Positions 26,590 to 34,995 of a stretch of DNA of 64,000 nt are shown here, piece by piece; positions within the stretch are counted from its first letter, which is position 1; each line of letters starts with the position of its first letter. The notes beneath the pieces were generated by a model. It was not told the DNA's origin. It searched no databases and saw only the letters and a list, made by a program, of their open reading frames with translations. The position numbers and the translations under genes were made by a program. The DNA is taken from positions 1 through 64,000 of the forward strand of contig CABTYO010000002.1 in the NCBI GenBank assembly GCA_902489075.1, in the 5' to 3' direction. This stretch comes from an uncultured Faecalicatena sp. Lineage in GTDB: Bacteria > Bacillota > Clostridia > Lachnospirales > Lachnospiraceae.

Positions 26590-27048
26590 TTACCTGGCCG
26601 CCTCGATATGTTCTTTTTCGAGCTCACTTATCCTCTCCACCTTCGGTGCAGACCCCCCACCCGCGAAGTCGCATTCCAGCCAGATATCGACCAGGTATTT
26701 TGCAAGTTCTACGCCGATGACTCTTTCTCCCATGCACATGATCTGTGCATTATTACTTTTGCGTGAACGCTCGGTCGAGAACGGGTCGTGGCAGACTGCC
26801 GCGCGGATTCCGGGTACTTTGTTAGCGCAGATCGCCATGCCGATTCCGGTGCCGCATACGAGGATTCCCCGTTCGTACTGCCCGGAGGCTACGGCATCGG
26901 CTACCTTGTAGGCAATATCCGGGTAGAGGACGACATCGCCCTCACCCGCTCCAAAATCAAAGTACTCGACCCCTTTCAGGTCAAGATGCTTCATGATCGC
27001 TGCCTTCAAGTTGTAAGCAGCCTCATCACATCCGATTGCTATTTTCAT
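26590..27048 (-). CDS. RpiB/LacAB-family sugar-phosphate isomerase
   Basis: A 152-aa ribose-5-phosphate isomerase B-type enzyme (aldose-ketose isomerisation of phosphorylated sugars). It has the N-terminal KIAIGCDEAAYNLK, the catalytic-cysteine loop ILVCGTGIGMAICANK (C65) and the CHDPFSTERSRKSNNAQIM segment. ATG at 27048 follows AAGGAGAG; the longer frame from 27069 starts upstream of that site. It is the last gene of the dehydrogenase-dhaK-dhaL operon. In mycobacterial tetritol pathways RpiB-like enzymes isomerise erythrulose 4-phosphate to erythrose 4-phosphate, and I infer a similar role here. Plain ribose 5-phosphate isomerase activity is the alternative. Confidence 0.9.
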   Translation of the reverse strand: MKIAIGCDEAAYNLKAAIMKHLDLKGVEYFDFGAGEGDVVLYPDIAYKVADAVASGQYERGILVCGTGIGMAICANKVPGIRAAVCHDPFSTERSRKSNNAQIMCMGERVIGVELAKYLVDIWLECDFAGGGSAPKVERISELEKEHIEAAR

Positions 27049-27090
27049 TTCATTTCTCTCCTTTATCAAATCAGTCTTATGAACAGCCGC

Positions 27091-27732
27091 TTACTCTAAA
27101 ATTTCCCTGATTCCGTCCGCCATTGCCTCCAGAATGATGCAGCAGGATACAGAGCCTGCATCCAGTACACCTCTGGAACGTTCGCCGAGACGGCTGGAAC
27201 GGCCGAATTTTGCTATCAGCTCTTTTGTGGAATCACGTCCGGCTTCTGCGGCAGCCTTCATTTTATTGAGGGCGGCAGAAAATTCTTCCCCGGAGAGCGC
27301 GGATTCTTTCAGGCTGTCAACAGCGGGTGACAGGGTATCCACGAGGGTTTTATCCCCGACCTGCGCCTCGACGATGCACTGCAGGCCTTCAAGCCCGGCT
27401 CCGAGCATTGCTGCCAGATCCGGCAGCGTTATGACGTCAAGATTTTCTCCGGCTTCTGACATATCGGAAAGAATTGTTCCGTAAATAGGCCCCATGGAGC
27501 CGCCGATCTCGGAAAATAAGATGTTGCCGAGTTCGCCCAGTCCTTCTGTAAAGGAAAAATCTTTGTCGGCAAACCGGGTCTCAAACAGAGTGAATCCCTT
27601 GTTCATATTCATTCCATGGTCGCCGTCCCCGATCAGTCCATCGACCTCTCCGAGATAAGCCTTATTGTCCTGGACTGCCTTTACTATTTTTAATAAAACG
27701 GATTTTCCGTCTGCATTTTTGAATCTGTCCAT
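27091..27732 (-). CDS. dhaL: Dihydroxyacetone kinase-type subunit DhaL
   Basis: The 213-aa nucleotide-binding subunit of a two-component ketose kinase. The all-helical DhaL fold has Mg-ADP residues in IGDGDHGMNMNKG, GGSMGPIYGT and GRSSRLGERSRGVLDAGS. It works with DhaK, encoded 12 bases upstream, to phosphorylate a small ketose such as dihydroxyacetone or erythrulose. No DhaM phosphotransferase subunit is in the window, so either the kinase uses ATP directly, as in erythrulose kinases, or DhaM lies elsewhere. The downstream RpiB gene and the upstream dehydrogenase favour a polyol pathway. Confidence 0.93.
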   Translation of the reverse strand: MDRFKNADGKSVLLKIVKAVQDNKAYLGEVDGLIGDGDHGMNMNKGFTLFETRFADKDFSFTEGLGELGNILFSEIGGSMGPIYGTILSDMSEAGENLDVITLPDLAAMLGAGLEGLQCIVEAQVGDKTLVDTLSPAVDSLKESALSGEEFSAALNKMKAAAEAGRDSTKELIAKFGRSSRLGERSRGVLDAGSVSCCIILEAMADGIREILE

Positions 27733-27744
27733 GCTCTTTTCCTC

Positions 27745-28740
27745 CTAAAACTGCTTCATGCCCATGGTGTTTACCGGCATATCGATCAATTCTTTTAATT
27801 CGTCATCCAGTTTCATAACAGTAAGGGTGGCGCCCATCATTTCCAGGGAAGTGAAGTAATTGCCGACATAAGCTTTGTGTGTCCGGATGCCCTTTTCCTC
27901 AAGCAGTCTGTTGATCTCATCATATAAAACATATAATTCCATGACAGGGGTTGCGCCCAGCCCGGAGACGAGTACAACAACCTCATCGCCGCTTTCATAA
28001 GGGAGGTCAGGAACAACTACATTCACCATTCGCGCAGCCATTTTATCTGCGGTTTCCAGCTCACAGACTTCGATGCCCGGTTCGCCGTGGTGTCCGATTC
28101 CAACTTCCATGGTGCCGTCTTTGATCTCAAAGTTCGGATGTCCGACAGCGGGAAGGGTACATGGCGTCAGTCCAATGCCGACGCTTCTTGTATTGTCGAT
28201 CGCCTTCTGGGCGGCAGCAATGACTTCATCCAGACTGCCGCCTGCGGCAGCTTTTGCACCGCCGACTTTCCACATCAGGACTTCACCTGCGACACCGCGG
28301 CGTTTTTCTCTCTGATCCTTCGGGGCGGATGCAACATCATCATTTGCGACAACAGTCTTAACTTCGATGCCCTGCTTTTTCGCCATTTTCACTGCCATCT
28401 TCACATTCATGTTGTCTCCCGAGTAGTTTCCGTACAGGCAGGCAACCCCTTTTCCCTGGTCCGTTTCTTTAAAAGCGTCCAGGAATGCGGCAGCAGTCGG
28501 AGAGGAGCAGATCTCCCCCACAGCCGCGGCATCGCACATATTTTTTCCGACATATCCGATAAACGCAGGCTTGTGCCCGGAACCGCCGCCGGTCACGACA
28601 CCTACCTTATCGGCAGGAATATTTTTGGCCTTAACAACACGTGGATTTGAAGTCTCTTCCACAAGATCACTATGTACTTTTAAAAACCCCTTAAGCATTT
28701 CATCAACAATGTCATCCGGGTTATTCATAATTCTCTGCAT
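27745..28740 (-). CDS. dhaK: Dihydroxyacetone/erythrulose kinase-type subunit DhaK
   Basis: The 331-aa substrate-binding subunit. DhaK forms a covalent hemiaminal between its substrate ketone and a His; here the residue is H218 in VGIGHHGEPGIEV. The GGGSGHKPAFIGYVG substrate loop, CLYGNYSGDNMN and GLTPCTLPAVGHP are also present. It begins MQRIMNNPDDIVDEML, as in authentic DhaK, and ATG 28740 has an upstream GGAGGAAT-type site. It sits between the dehydrogenase (57 bases) and DhaL (12 bases) genes. Paralogues of this type (LerK/DerK) phosphorylate L- or D-erythrulose, so the name dihydroxyacetone kinase should be treated as a family label. Confidence 0.93.
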   Translation of the reverse strand: MQRIMNNPDDIVDEMLKGFLKVHSDLVEETSNPRVVKAKNIPADKVGVVTGGGSGHKPAFIGYVGKNMCDAAAVGEICSSPTAAAFLDAFKETDQGKGVACLYGNYSGDNMNVKMAVKMAKKQGIEVKTVVANDDVASAPKDQREKRRGVAGEVLMWKVGGAKAAAGGSLDEVIAAAQKAIDNTRSVGIGLTPCTLPAVGHPNFEIKDGTMEVGIGHHGEPGIEVCELETADKMAARMVNVVVPDLPYESGDEVVVLVSGLGATPVMELYVLYDEINRLLEEKGIRTHKAYVGNYFTSLEMMGATLTVMKLDDELKELIDMPVNTMGMKQF

Positions 28741-28797
28741 ATTCTGATTCCTCCATAAACTGCATTTTTTTATTCTTGCATTTCTACGCTTGCATTG

Positions 28798-29889
28798 CTA
28801 TGCTTCCATGCCTGGTACGAGCACAACCTTGAGGGCACCGTCTTTTCCTGTTTTGGCGAGTTCGAAGCCTTCTTCCCATCTCTCAAGCGGGAACTGATGT
28901 GTTACGATACCGTCTGTCGGCAGTTTTCCGTTTCCGATCCATTCGATGACATTGTCATAGCAGAACGGACTTAAATGTGCGCCTAAAAGATCCAGTTCTT
29001 TTCTGTCGGAGATGATGCTCCAGTCTACGGTAACCGGCTGCCCGAAAACGGAGAATTCTACGAAACGTCCCATTTTACGGATCGCATCCAGCCCCTGCTG
29101 TACGCTTGACGGATGTCCGGTTGCTTCTATATAGATATCACAGCCGTAACCACCGGTCATTTCCTTGATTCTGGAAACCACATCTTCTTTGGCAGGATTC
29201 ATTATGATATCTGCGCCAAATGCTTTTGCCTTAGCGAGACGCTCATCGTTCATATCCAGTACGACCAGGCATCTCGGGTTCGCCTGATGGATTGCGCCTA
29301 CCATGCCGAGTCCCAGTGTTCCTGCACCGGACAATACAACAAAGTCCCGCGGTGTGATCTGGGCACGTTCTACACAATGGAAAGAACAGGAATAGGGTTC
29401 AATCAGAGCGGCTTTCTCAAGCGGCATATCTGCCGGCACTGCGTAAGGAATCGCTTCTTTTGTAAGTCTTACATATTCTGCCATACCGCCGTTTACGTTG
29501 TTCTGGAATCCGAACAGATCGTGCTTTTCGCACATCCAGTGTCTTCCGGTCTTGCAGAACATGCACTCTCCACATGGTACGATCTGTTCCGGGCAGATGC
29601 GGTCGCCGAGTTTCCAGTTTCCCTTTACATTCTTACCCATCTCAACAACGGTCCCGACAAATTCATGTCCCGGGATCATCGGAGCTTTAATGTATTTGGG
29701 CTGCCCGTCAAGCCCCCAGAAGCTGGCAGCTCCTGCAAAAGCCTTGGCATCCCCGGCGCAGATTCCACATCCTTCTACCTTTAATATCATTTCACCCTCA
29801 CCGGCTCTTGGTGTGTCCACCATCTCGAATCTGTAATCTCCCGGTGCGTATGCTACAACTGCTTTCATTTTTTTTGGTAATTCATTCAT
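28798..29889 (-). CDS. Zinc-dependent polyol dehydrogenase (MDR family)
   Basis: A 363-aa medium-chain dehydrogenase. The catalytic zinc ligands are in GCGICAGDAK and MIPGHEFVG; the four-Cys structural zinc loop is VPCGECMFCKTGRHWMCEK. The NAD-binding segment is VVLSGAGTLGLGMVGAI. The MIPGHEF...NVNGGMAEYVRL spacing resembles erythritol/L-threitol dehydrogenases more than simple alcohol dehydrogenases. It probably oxidises a polyol to the ketose used by DhaKL. It is the first gene of the minus-strand operon, behind a good promoter (30022-30051) and an AAAGGACAGG site. Its substrate is inferred from the neighbourhood only. Confidence 0.9.
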   Translation of the reverse strand: MNELPKKMKAVVAYAPGDYRFEMVDTPRAGEGEMILKVEGCGICAGDAKAFAGAASFWGLDGQPKYIKAPMIPGHEFVGTVVEMGKNVKGNWKLGDRICPEQIVPCGECMFCKTGRHWMCEKHDLFGFQNNVNGGMAEYVRLTKEAIPYAVPADMPLEKAALIEPYSCSFHCVERAQITPRDFVVLSGAGTLGLGMVGAIHQANPRCLVVLDMNDERLAKAKAFGADIIMNPAKEDVVSRIKEMTGGYGCDIYIEATGHPSSVQQGLDAIRKMGRFVEFSVFGQPVTVDWSIISDRKELDLLGAHLSPFCYDNVIEWIGNGKLPTDGIVTHQFPLERWEEGFELAKTGKDGALKVVLVPGMEA

Positions 29890-30021
29890 AATACTTACCT
29901 GTCCTTTCTTTTTTACATTTATATTTGTCTGCCTTATCCTGCTTTGCTGATATGATTTCCGGATTCATATCAGAGATATGGCTGCGCAGCTTGAAAAACT
30001 TAGGTAAACTTATTTTACATA

Positions 30022-30051
30022 ATAGTACATCGGCTGGATGACATGTGTCAA
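30022..30051 (-). promoter_or_regulatory. Promoter of the dehydrogenase-dhaKL-rpiB operon
   Basis: On the minus strand TTGACA (30046-30051), an 18-base spacer and TACTAT (30022-30027) form a good promoter about 130 bases before the dehydrogenase start. The interrupted repeat TGACA TG TGTCA overlaps the -35 element and may be an operator. Confidence 0.65.
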
Positions 30052-30241
30052 CAGTATAAAATAGACAAAATATAGGTATAAAAATTATGAAAAATGTACA
30101 AATACCTGTTAAAAATTCTACAAAACTCGAACTAAAATTATGTTGCAAAATACAACTATTCGACAATTTATGTTATAAACTTCCATTTTTTTATGCTGGA
30201 TTATGCATATTCAAGAAAATATACATAAATTTAATTTAAAC

Positions 30242-30279
30242 AATATTGACAAAAATATATCAGAAATATGGTCAATATT
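30242..30279. promoter_or_regulatory. Operator-like inverted repeat
   Basis: AATATTGAC (30242-30250) and its exact reverse complement GTCAATATT (30271-30279) are separated by 20 bases, roughly two helical turns centre to centre apart from each other. It lies between the two divergent promoters and could bind a regulator of both operons. Confidence 0.45.
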
Positions 30280-30380
30280 TTAATAAAAGACAGGAATAAT
30301 CAAGCGCGTTTTTGATGGATAATCAAAAGATTGTGAAAAATGCACAAAAACAAAGCACATAATAGTTGCAATATGTCCAA

Positions 30381-30410
30381 TTGACGAAATGACAGACGTT
30401 GGGGTATTCT
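30381..30410 (+). promoter_or_regulatory. Promoter of the sugar ABC transporter operon
   Basis: TTGACG (30381-30386), an 18-base spacer and TATTCT (30405-30410), about 70 bases before the ATPase gene. Confidence 0.6.
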
Positions 30411-30477
30411 TATGTAAACAGATTTTACTTAACTTGCACGAGACGAGATGGAAATAAATTTGAATGGAGGTATCGAA

Positions 30478-31983
30478 GTGCACGAAGAAAACATATTGGA
30501 AATGAGACAGATCGTAAAAGTCTTTCCAGGTGTAAAAGCCCTGGACCATGTGGACTTCCAGGTCAGACGCGGCGAAGTACACTGCCTGATTGGAGCCAAC
30601 GGAGCAGGGAAATCTACATTGATGAAAGTTCTTTCGGGAGCATATACAGAAGAGGAAGGCGAGATCTTCTTTGATGGAGAAATCTTAAGCTCCCACGGAA
30701 CGCAGAAGAGAAGAAAAGAAGGAATTTCCGTGATATACCAGGAGCTCTCACTTTTCAGTGAACTGACCGTAGGAGAGAATGTTTACATTAATAACTATCC
30801 ACGGGGACGCGCCGGTGGAGTCGACTGGAAAAAGGTATATCAGATGACACAGGAACTGGCAGACAGCCTGAACATTAAAATAAATGCAAAATCAAAGGTT
30901 TCTTCCCTGAATATGGGACAGCGGCAGCTGACAGAGATCATGAAGGCGCTGGCCTGTAACGCAAAGCTGATTGTCATGGATGAACCTTCCTCCACACTTT
31001 CACAGTCAGAATTCGAGATACTGGTCAAAGTGATCAAAGATTTAAAGGAAAAAGGAATCACCATTATCTACATATCACACCATCTGGAAGAGCTGTTTAC
31101 AGTGGGCGACCGGATCACAGTACTGCGGGATGGGAAATTTATCGTGTGCAAATCGGTTTCCGAATTAAATGAAGACAGCCTCGTTGAATATATGACCGGA
31201 ATTAAGATCACGCAGATTGAAAATGAAGAGACGAAGGTTCATCAGGTTTCAGAAGATGTAGTCCTGGAATTGAAAAATATGTGCAACTATAAGGTTTCCG
31301 ATATCAATTTGAAGCTGCACAAAGGAGAAGTGGTAGGACTCTACGGGCTGGTAGGTGCGGGAAGGACAGAGATCCTGCAGTCTATCTATGGCATTAAGCC
31401 GATCCTTTCAGGAGAGATGCGCATCAACGGAGAAAAAGTAAACTTTCGCAATACCCAGGAAGCCATTCGTTATAAGATCGGTCTTGCACCCGAGAGCAGG
31501 AAGACACAGGGGCTGGTACTGATCCTGCCTGTCTGGGAAAATATGTCCATGGTCGCCTTGAGAAGATTTAAAAAAGGGATGAGGATTAATTACCAGAAAA
31601 TCAATGGAGAATGCAAAGATTATGTGGAGAAACTGAACATCAAGACGCCGACGGTCCAAACGAGGACCGGCAGCCTGTCCGGCGGAAATCAGCAGAAAGT
31701 CATTCTTGCAAAATGGCTGATGCAGGACTGCAATATCCTTCTTCTGGATGAGCCGACCCAGGGCATCGATGTCGTTGCCAAGGAAGAGATCTATAAGCTG
31801 ATCCGTGAGATGACGGATATGGGAAAGAGTGTGATTGTTGTATCCTCAGAGCTGCAGGAGCTTTTGCGTGTCAGCGATAATATCCACGTCATTTATGACG
31901 GAAAACAGGTACTGGAAACGAATAAAGCCAACTTTAATGCAGACCAGATACTGCATGCATCGGTAATTGGAAGGAGCTTATAA
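30478..31983 (+). CDS. Sugar ABC transporter ATP-binding protein (RbsA type)
   Basis: A 501-aa double ATPase of the ribose/galactose/xylose importer group. The first nucleotide domain has an intact Walker A (GANGAGKSTLM), signature LNMGQRQ and Walker B (LIVMDEPSSTL). The second has the usual degenerate P-loop (GLVGAGRTEIL), signature LSGGNQQK and LLLDEPTQGIDV. GTG 30478 is chosen because TGGAGGT lies 6 bases upstream; the in-frame ATG at 30448 has no site. It is the first gene of a three-gene import operon with permease and binding protein, divergent from the polyol operon. The substrate is therefore inferred to be a small polyol or sugar. Confidence 0.93.
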   Translation: MHEENILEMRQIVKVFPGVKALDHVDFQVRRGEVHCLIGANGAGKSTLMKVLSGAYTEEEGEIFFDGEILSSHGTQKRRKEGISVIYQELSLFSELTVGENVYINNYPRGRAGGVDWKKVYQMTQELADSLNIKINAKSKVSSLNMGQRQLTEIMKALACNAKLIVMDEPSSTLSQSEFEILVKVIKDLKEKGITIIYISHHLEELFTVGDRITVLRDGKFIVCKSVSELNEDSLVEYMTGIKITQIENEETKVHQVSEDVVLELKNMCNYKVSDINLKLHKGEVVGLYGLVGAGRTEILQSIYGIKPILSGEMRINGEKVNFRNTQEAIRYKIGLAPESRKTQGLVLILPVWENMSMVALRRFKKGMRINYQKINGECKDYVEKLNIKTPTVQTRTGSLSGGNQQKVILAKWLMQDCNILLLDEPTQGIDVVAKEEIYKLIREMTDMGKSVIVVSSELQELLRVSDNIHVIYDGKQVLETNKANFNADQILHASVIGRSL

Positions 31984-31987
31984 AAGA

Positions 31988-32959
31988 ATGAAAGAGAAAA
32001 CAAAATTCAGTGAGATCATCAAAAAATATAATTTAATCATACTGCTGGCAATTTTTATTATTATATCGACCGTACTGTCACCTAACTTCCTGACGCTGGC
32101 AAACTTCTTAAATCTGCTGCAGCAGGCGTCTATTCCGGGAATTGTTGCAATCGGAATGACACTGGTCATCCTGCTTGGTGGAATTGACTTATCTGTAGGC
32201 TCTGTGCTTGCATTTTCCGGAATGATCACGGCGATCATTGTAGAAAATTCACAGGGCAGCACGAGTTCAATCCTCATCGGGTGCCTCGCAGGCCTGGCTG
32301 TCAGTGCGGCAATGGGACTGCTCACAGGTGTACTGATTGCCAGATTCCACCTGCCCGACTTCATCGCATCCCTGGCAATGATGGAGATTGGAAGGGGAGC
32401 CGCACTTTTGACAACGAGCGGAAACCCAGTATTCGGTCTGGGAGAATCTTTCCATATGCTTGGCGGCGGATTCCTGTTTGGAAAAGTAGCGATCAGCGGT
32501 ATTTTCTGGATCCTTTTGACTGTTATTTTTATCCTTGTTCTGAAATATTCGGTCTTCGGGCGCAGTCTGTTTGCGATCGGCGGCAACCGTGAGGCAGCGA
32601 TGCTCTCCGGTATTAAAACGAAGAAAAATTATGCACTTACTTATATGATCAGCGCCATTCTTGCAGGCTTTGCAGGAATCCTGACGGCTTCCTGGATGTC
32701 GACAGGACAGCCCACCGCAGGAAACGGCTATGAACTGGATGCAATCGCAGCCAGTGTTATCGGCGGCGCCAGCTTAAGCGGCGGTATTGGTTCCATCGGC
32801 GGAACCTTTGGAGGCGTATTTCTGCTGCAGATTATCACCAACATTTTCAACCTTGTCGGTCTTCCATCTTACTACCAGCGGATCGCAAAGGGTGCGATCA
32901 TCATTTTCGCACTGCTTCTGAACCAGTTTGTATCAAAAGAAAAAGGCAGGACAGAATGA
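31988..32959 (+). CDS. Sugar ABC transporter permease (RbsC type)
   Basis: A 323-aa permease with about eight to ten transmembrane helices and the family motifs VAIGMTLVILLGGIDLSVGS and GGNREAAMLSGI, then DAIAASVIGGASLSGGIGS. ATG 31988 follows GGAAGGAGC at the end of the ATPase gene; an earlier in-frame ATG at 31967 lies before that site. A single permease gene suggests a homodimeric channel. It ends 77 bases before the binding-protein gene. Confidence 0.93.
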   Translation: MKEKTKFSEIIKKYNLIILLAIFIIISTVLSPNFLTLANFLNLLQQASIPGIVAIGMTLVILLGGIDLSVGSVLAFSGMITAIIVENSQGSTSSILIGCLAGLAVSAAMGLLTGVLIARFHLPDFIASLAMMEIGRGAALLTTSGNPVFGLGESFHMLGGGFLFGKVAISGIFWILLTVIFILVLKYSVFGRSLFAIGGNREAAMLSGIKTKKNYALTYMISAILAGFAGILTASWMSTGQPTAGNGYELDAIAASVIGGASLSGGIGSIGGTFGGVFLLQIITNIFNLVGLPSYYQRIAKGAIIIFALLLNQFVSKEKGRTE

Positions 32960-33036
32960 TCAGCCACAGGCTTTTCAGATATTACCGGGACACCGGGGAA
33001 ACTCAAAATTGTATCAGGATTAAAGGAGGAAACATT

Positions 33037-34050
33037 ATGAAATTGAAAAAAATGTTCGCAGTCACAATTGCAGCTCTGACAGTAATTTCAGCCGCAGGAT
33101 GCGGCGCTGTCACTTCACAGGATTCAGGTTCCGATTCCAAGCAGACATCGGGAAAAGCAGATGCCGCGAAATCGGAATTAAAGATCGGATTTTCCAACTG
33201 TTCACAGGACACCCCGTTTTTCGCGAACATGACTCCGATCATTGAGGATTATGCAAAAGAAAAGGGAATCAGTGTCGTATCGCTGAATGCCGATAATGAT
33301 ATAGCAAAACAGAATAAAGACATCCAGGACCTGATCTCACAGGGAATCAACGTGCTGATTATCAACCCCGTGAATGAGGATGGACCGTCTGCAGGAATCG
33401 AAGCATGCAAAAGCGCCAATATCCCGGTTATCACTGTGGATAAGAATGTAAAGAGCGGTTATACTGCATGGGTTGGACGTGACAATAAAGAGATGGGGCG
33501 TCTGGTCGGTGAAAGGCTGATTAAACTGCTGGGTGGCGAAGGCGCAACAGGTACGGTTCTTGAAATCCAGGGGACAGCCGGTTCTACAACAATGATGAAC
33601 CGCCGCGACGGCTTCCATGAAGCACTTGAAAAAGCACCGGGGCTCAAGATCGTACAGTCTTCCTACTGTGATTATGACAGATCAAAGGCAATCCCTGCTA
33701 CACAGGACCTGCTTCAGGCAAACAAAGACGTGGTTGCAATCTTTGGACACAACGATGACATGGCACTGGGAGCAGCCCAGGTCTGCGCAGAACAGGGATT
33801 TACAGATATCAAAGTATGCGGTGTAGACGGCCTGATGGAGGCTGTTCTTGAGATTCAGAATGGTAAATATGCATGTACAGCATCCAATGACCCGGTACTG
33901 CTCGGACAGACCGCAGTTGATACAGCAATCAAGGTAAATGCCGGAGAAAAGGTAGAGGAATTCGTAGATGCAGGAACCGTTGTTATCGATGCAGATAATG
34001 TAAGCGAATATGCAGATAAGGACCTGGACTTTGCAACAATGGTAAAATAA
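33037..34050 (+). CDS. Sugar-binding lipoprotein of ABC transporter (RbsB type)
   Basis: A 337-aa extracytoplasmic binding lipoprotein. The signal peptide ends in SAAGC (C22), followed by a Ser/Lys-rich linker and a type I periplasmic-binding fold: IGFSNCSQDTPFF, QGINVLIINPVNEDG, NIPVITVDKNV and VVAIFGHNDDMALGA. ATG 33037 has an AAAGGAGG site. It delivers a sugar or polyol to the RbsA/RbsC-type transporter. The gene ends with a strong hairpin. Confidence 0.94.
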   Translation: MKLKKMFAVTIAALTVISAAGCGAVTSQDSGSDSKQTSGKADAAKSELKIGFSNCSQDTPFFANMTPIIEDYAKEKGISVVSLNADNDIAKQNKDIQDLISQGINVLIINPVNEDGPSAGIEACKSANIPVITVDKNVKSGYTAWVGRDNKEMGRLVGERLIKLLGGEGATGTVLEIQGTAGSTTMMNRRDGFHEALEKAPGLKIVQSSYCDYDRSKAIPATQDLLQANKDVVAIFGHNDDMALGAAQVCAEQGFTDIKVCGVDGLMEAVLEIQNGKYACTASNDPVLLGQTAVDTAIKVNAGEKVEEFVDAGTVVIDADNVSEYADKDLDFATMVK

Positions 34051-34076
34051 GAAGACAAATATAATAAGAAAATATA

Positions 34077-34139
34077 AGAGAAGACCTGCGTCATACTTTA
34101 GTATGAATTGCGGGTCTTCTCTTGCGTTTTGCGGGGTGT
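34077..34139 (+). terminator. Terminator of the sugar transporter operon
   Basis: AGAGAAGACC (34077-34086) pairs with GGTCTTCTCT (34123-34132), extended by TGC and TCATAC/GTATGA inner stems. The tail TTGCGTTTT is a modest T-tract. The rest of the 34051-34408 gap holds the promoter below and a TTGTC...GACAA leader hairpin near 34278-34313. Confidence 0.8.
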
Positions 34140-34223
34140 CCTTCAAAAAAAATGGTGCAGGTTTCGGAAATAGTAGTGTAAATAACATGTTAAAAATAGA
34201 ATCATAAGGAAAGTATCATGAGA

Positions 34224-34252
34224 TTGATTTGGTTCGGTGTGTTTGATATACT
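34224..34252 (+). promoter_or_regulatory. Promoter upstream of the XRE regulator
   Basis: TTGATT (34224-34229), a 17-base spacer and TATACT (34247-34252). The transcript would have a leader of about 150 bases before the XRE start at 34409, with a stem TTGTCCC/GGG..GACAA near 34278-34313. Confidence 0.6.
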
Positions 34253-34408
34253 GAGAGCATAGTTAATCGGATTGTATCTTGTCCCGCTTGAAAATTGCAG
34301 GGGTAGACAAGGTATGTCAGGTAAGTAAAAATGATAGTTCTCGCTTTATGTCGTGTTAATTTTGGAGATATTTGATAATCTTTTTACTGGAAGGAGGACA
34401 ATAAATTA

Positions 34409-34924
34409 ATGAACCAACAAAAAGTAGGAGCGTTTCTAAAGGAACTCCGAAAACAAAAAGGACTTACTCAAGAACAATTCGCAGAAATTGTTAATGTGTC
34501 AAACAGAACAGTATCTCGATGGGAAAATGGAAACAATATGCCGGATTTGGATATATTAATTGAAATATCCGATTATTATGAAATTGATCTTCGCGAGATA
34601 CTTGATGGCGAAAGGAGAAGAGAGAAAATGAACAAAGAGATTGAAGAGACTGTATTAAAAGCAGTAGATTACTCTAATACGGAAGCAGAATGCAATAACA
34701 GGCGTGTACGTATTTGCAATGCTATAGCAATGTTTCTTATATTGATATATTTAATGGTTAAAGACACCGGTCTTTATGATAATCAAGTTATTAGATATTT
34801 TACAAATTTTGCACAAGAATTTGCAATAGGAATGCTTTTTGCAGGATTGGTATTTTCAAGTAAATATGGTTTAAAAGTTAGAGCATTTAAACAGCGGTTA
34901 TTAAAAAGACAGAGAACAATATGA
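34409..34924 (+). CDS. XRE-family regulator with a membrane tail
   Basis: A 171-aa protein with a Cro/C1-type helix-turn-helix at 6-62 (KGLTQEQFAEIVNVSNRTVS, RWENGNNMPDLDILIEISDYY), a helical linker and two hydrophobic segments near 105-122 and 133-150. This membrane-anchored XRE layout is common in Lachnospiraceae and uncharacterised. It has an AAGGAGGA site 10 bases before ATG. The next gene, an amidohydrolase, starts 71 bases later in the same direction. Targets are unknown. Confidence 0.88.
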   Translation: MNQQKVGAFLKELRKQKGLTQEQFAEIVNVSNRTVSRWENGNNMPDLDILIEISDYYEIDLREILDGERRREKMNKEIEETVLKAVDYSNTEAECNNRRVRICNAIAMFLILIYLMVKDTGLYDNQVIRYFTNFAQEFAIGMLFAGLVFSSKYGLKVRAFKQRLLKRQRTI

Positions 34925-34995
34925 TTCCAGAAGATGAAATCTATTTACGGGTGAATAAAGTCATTGCCACAGGCAGAAAAGGAGAGGGATGAACA

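Larger units (their letters stand above)
29890..30477. other. AT-rich divergent control region
   Basis: About 590 bases between the dehydrogenase operon (minus) and the sugar transporter operon (plus). It holds the two promoters annotated separately, a 15-base palindrome CATATC AGA GATATG (29966-29980), a TGACA/TGTCA repeat over the minus -35 region (30039-30050) and the distant AATATTGAC inverted repeat. No protein is supported; a frame at 29882-30166 is low-complexity. Confidence 0.6.

Noticed and set aside
26369..26911. Long plus-strand frame over the palindrome and rpiB
   Set aside because: It lies antisense to rpiB and through hairpins; it has no start signal.
27134..29836. Several long plus-strand frames antisense to dhaL, dhaK and the dehydrogenase
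   Set aside because: They mirror the codon pattern of the real minus-strand genes and show no domains.
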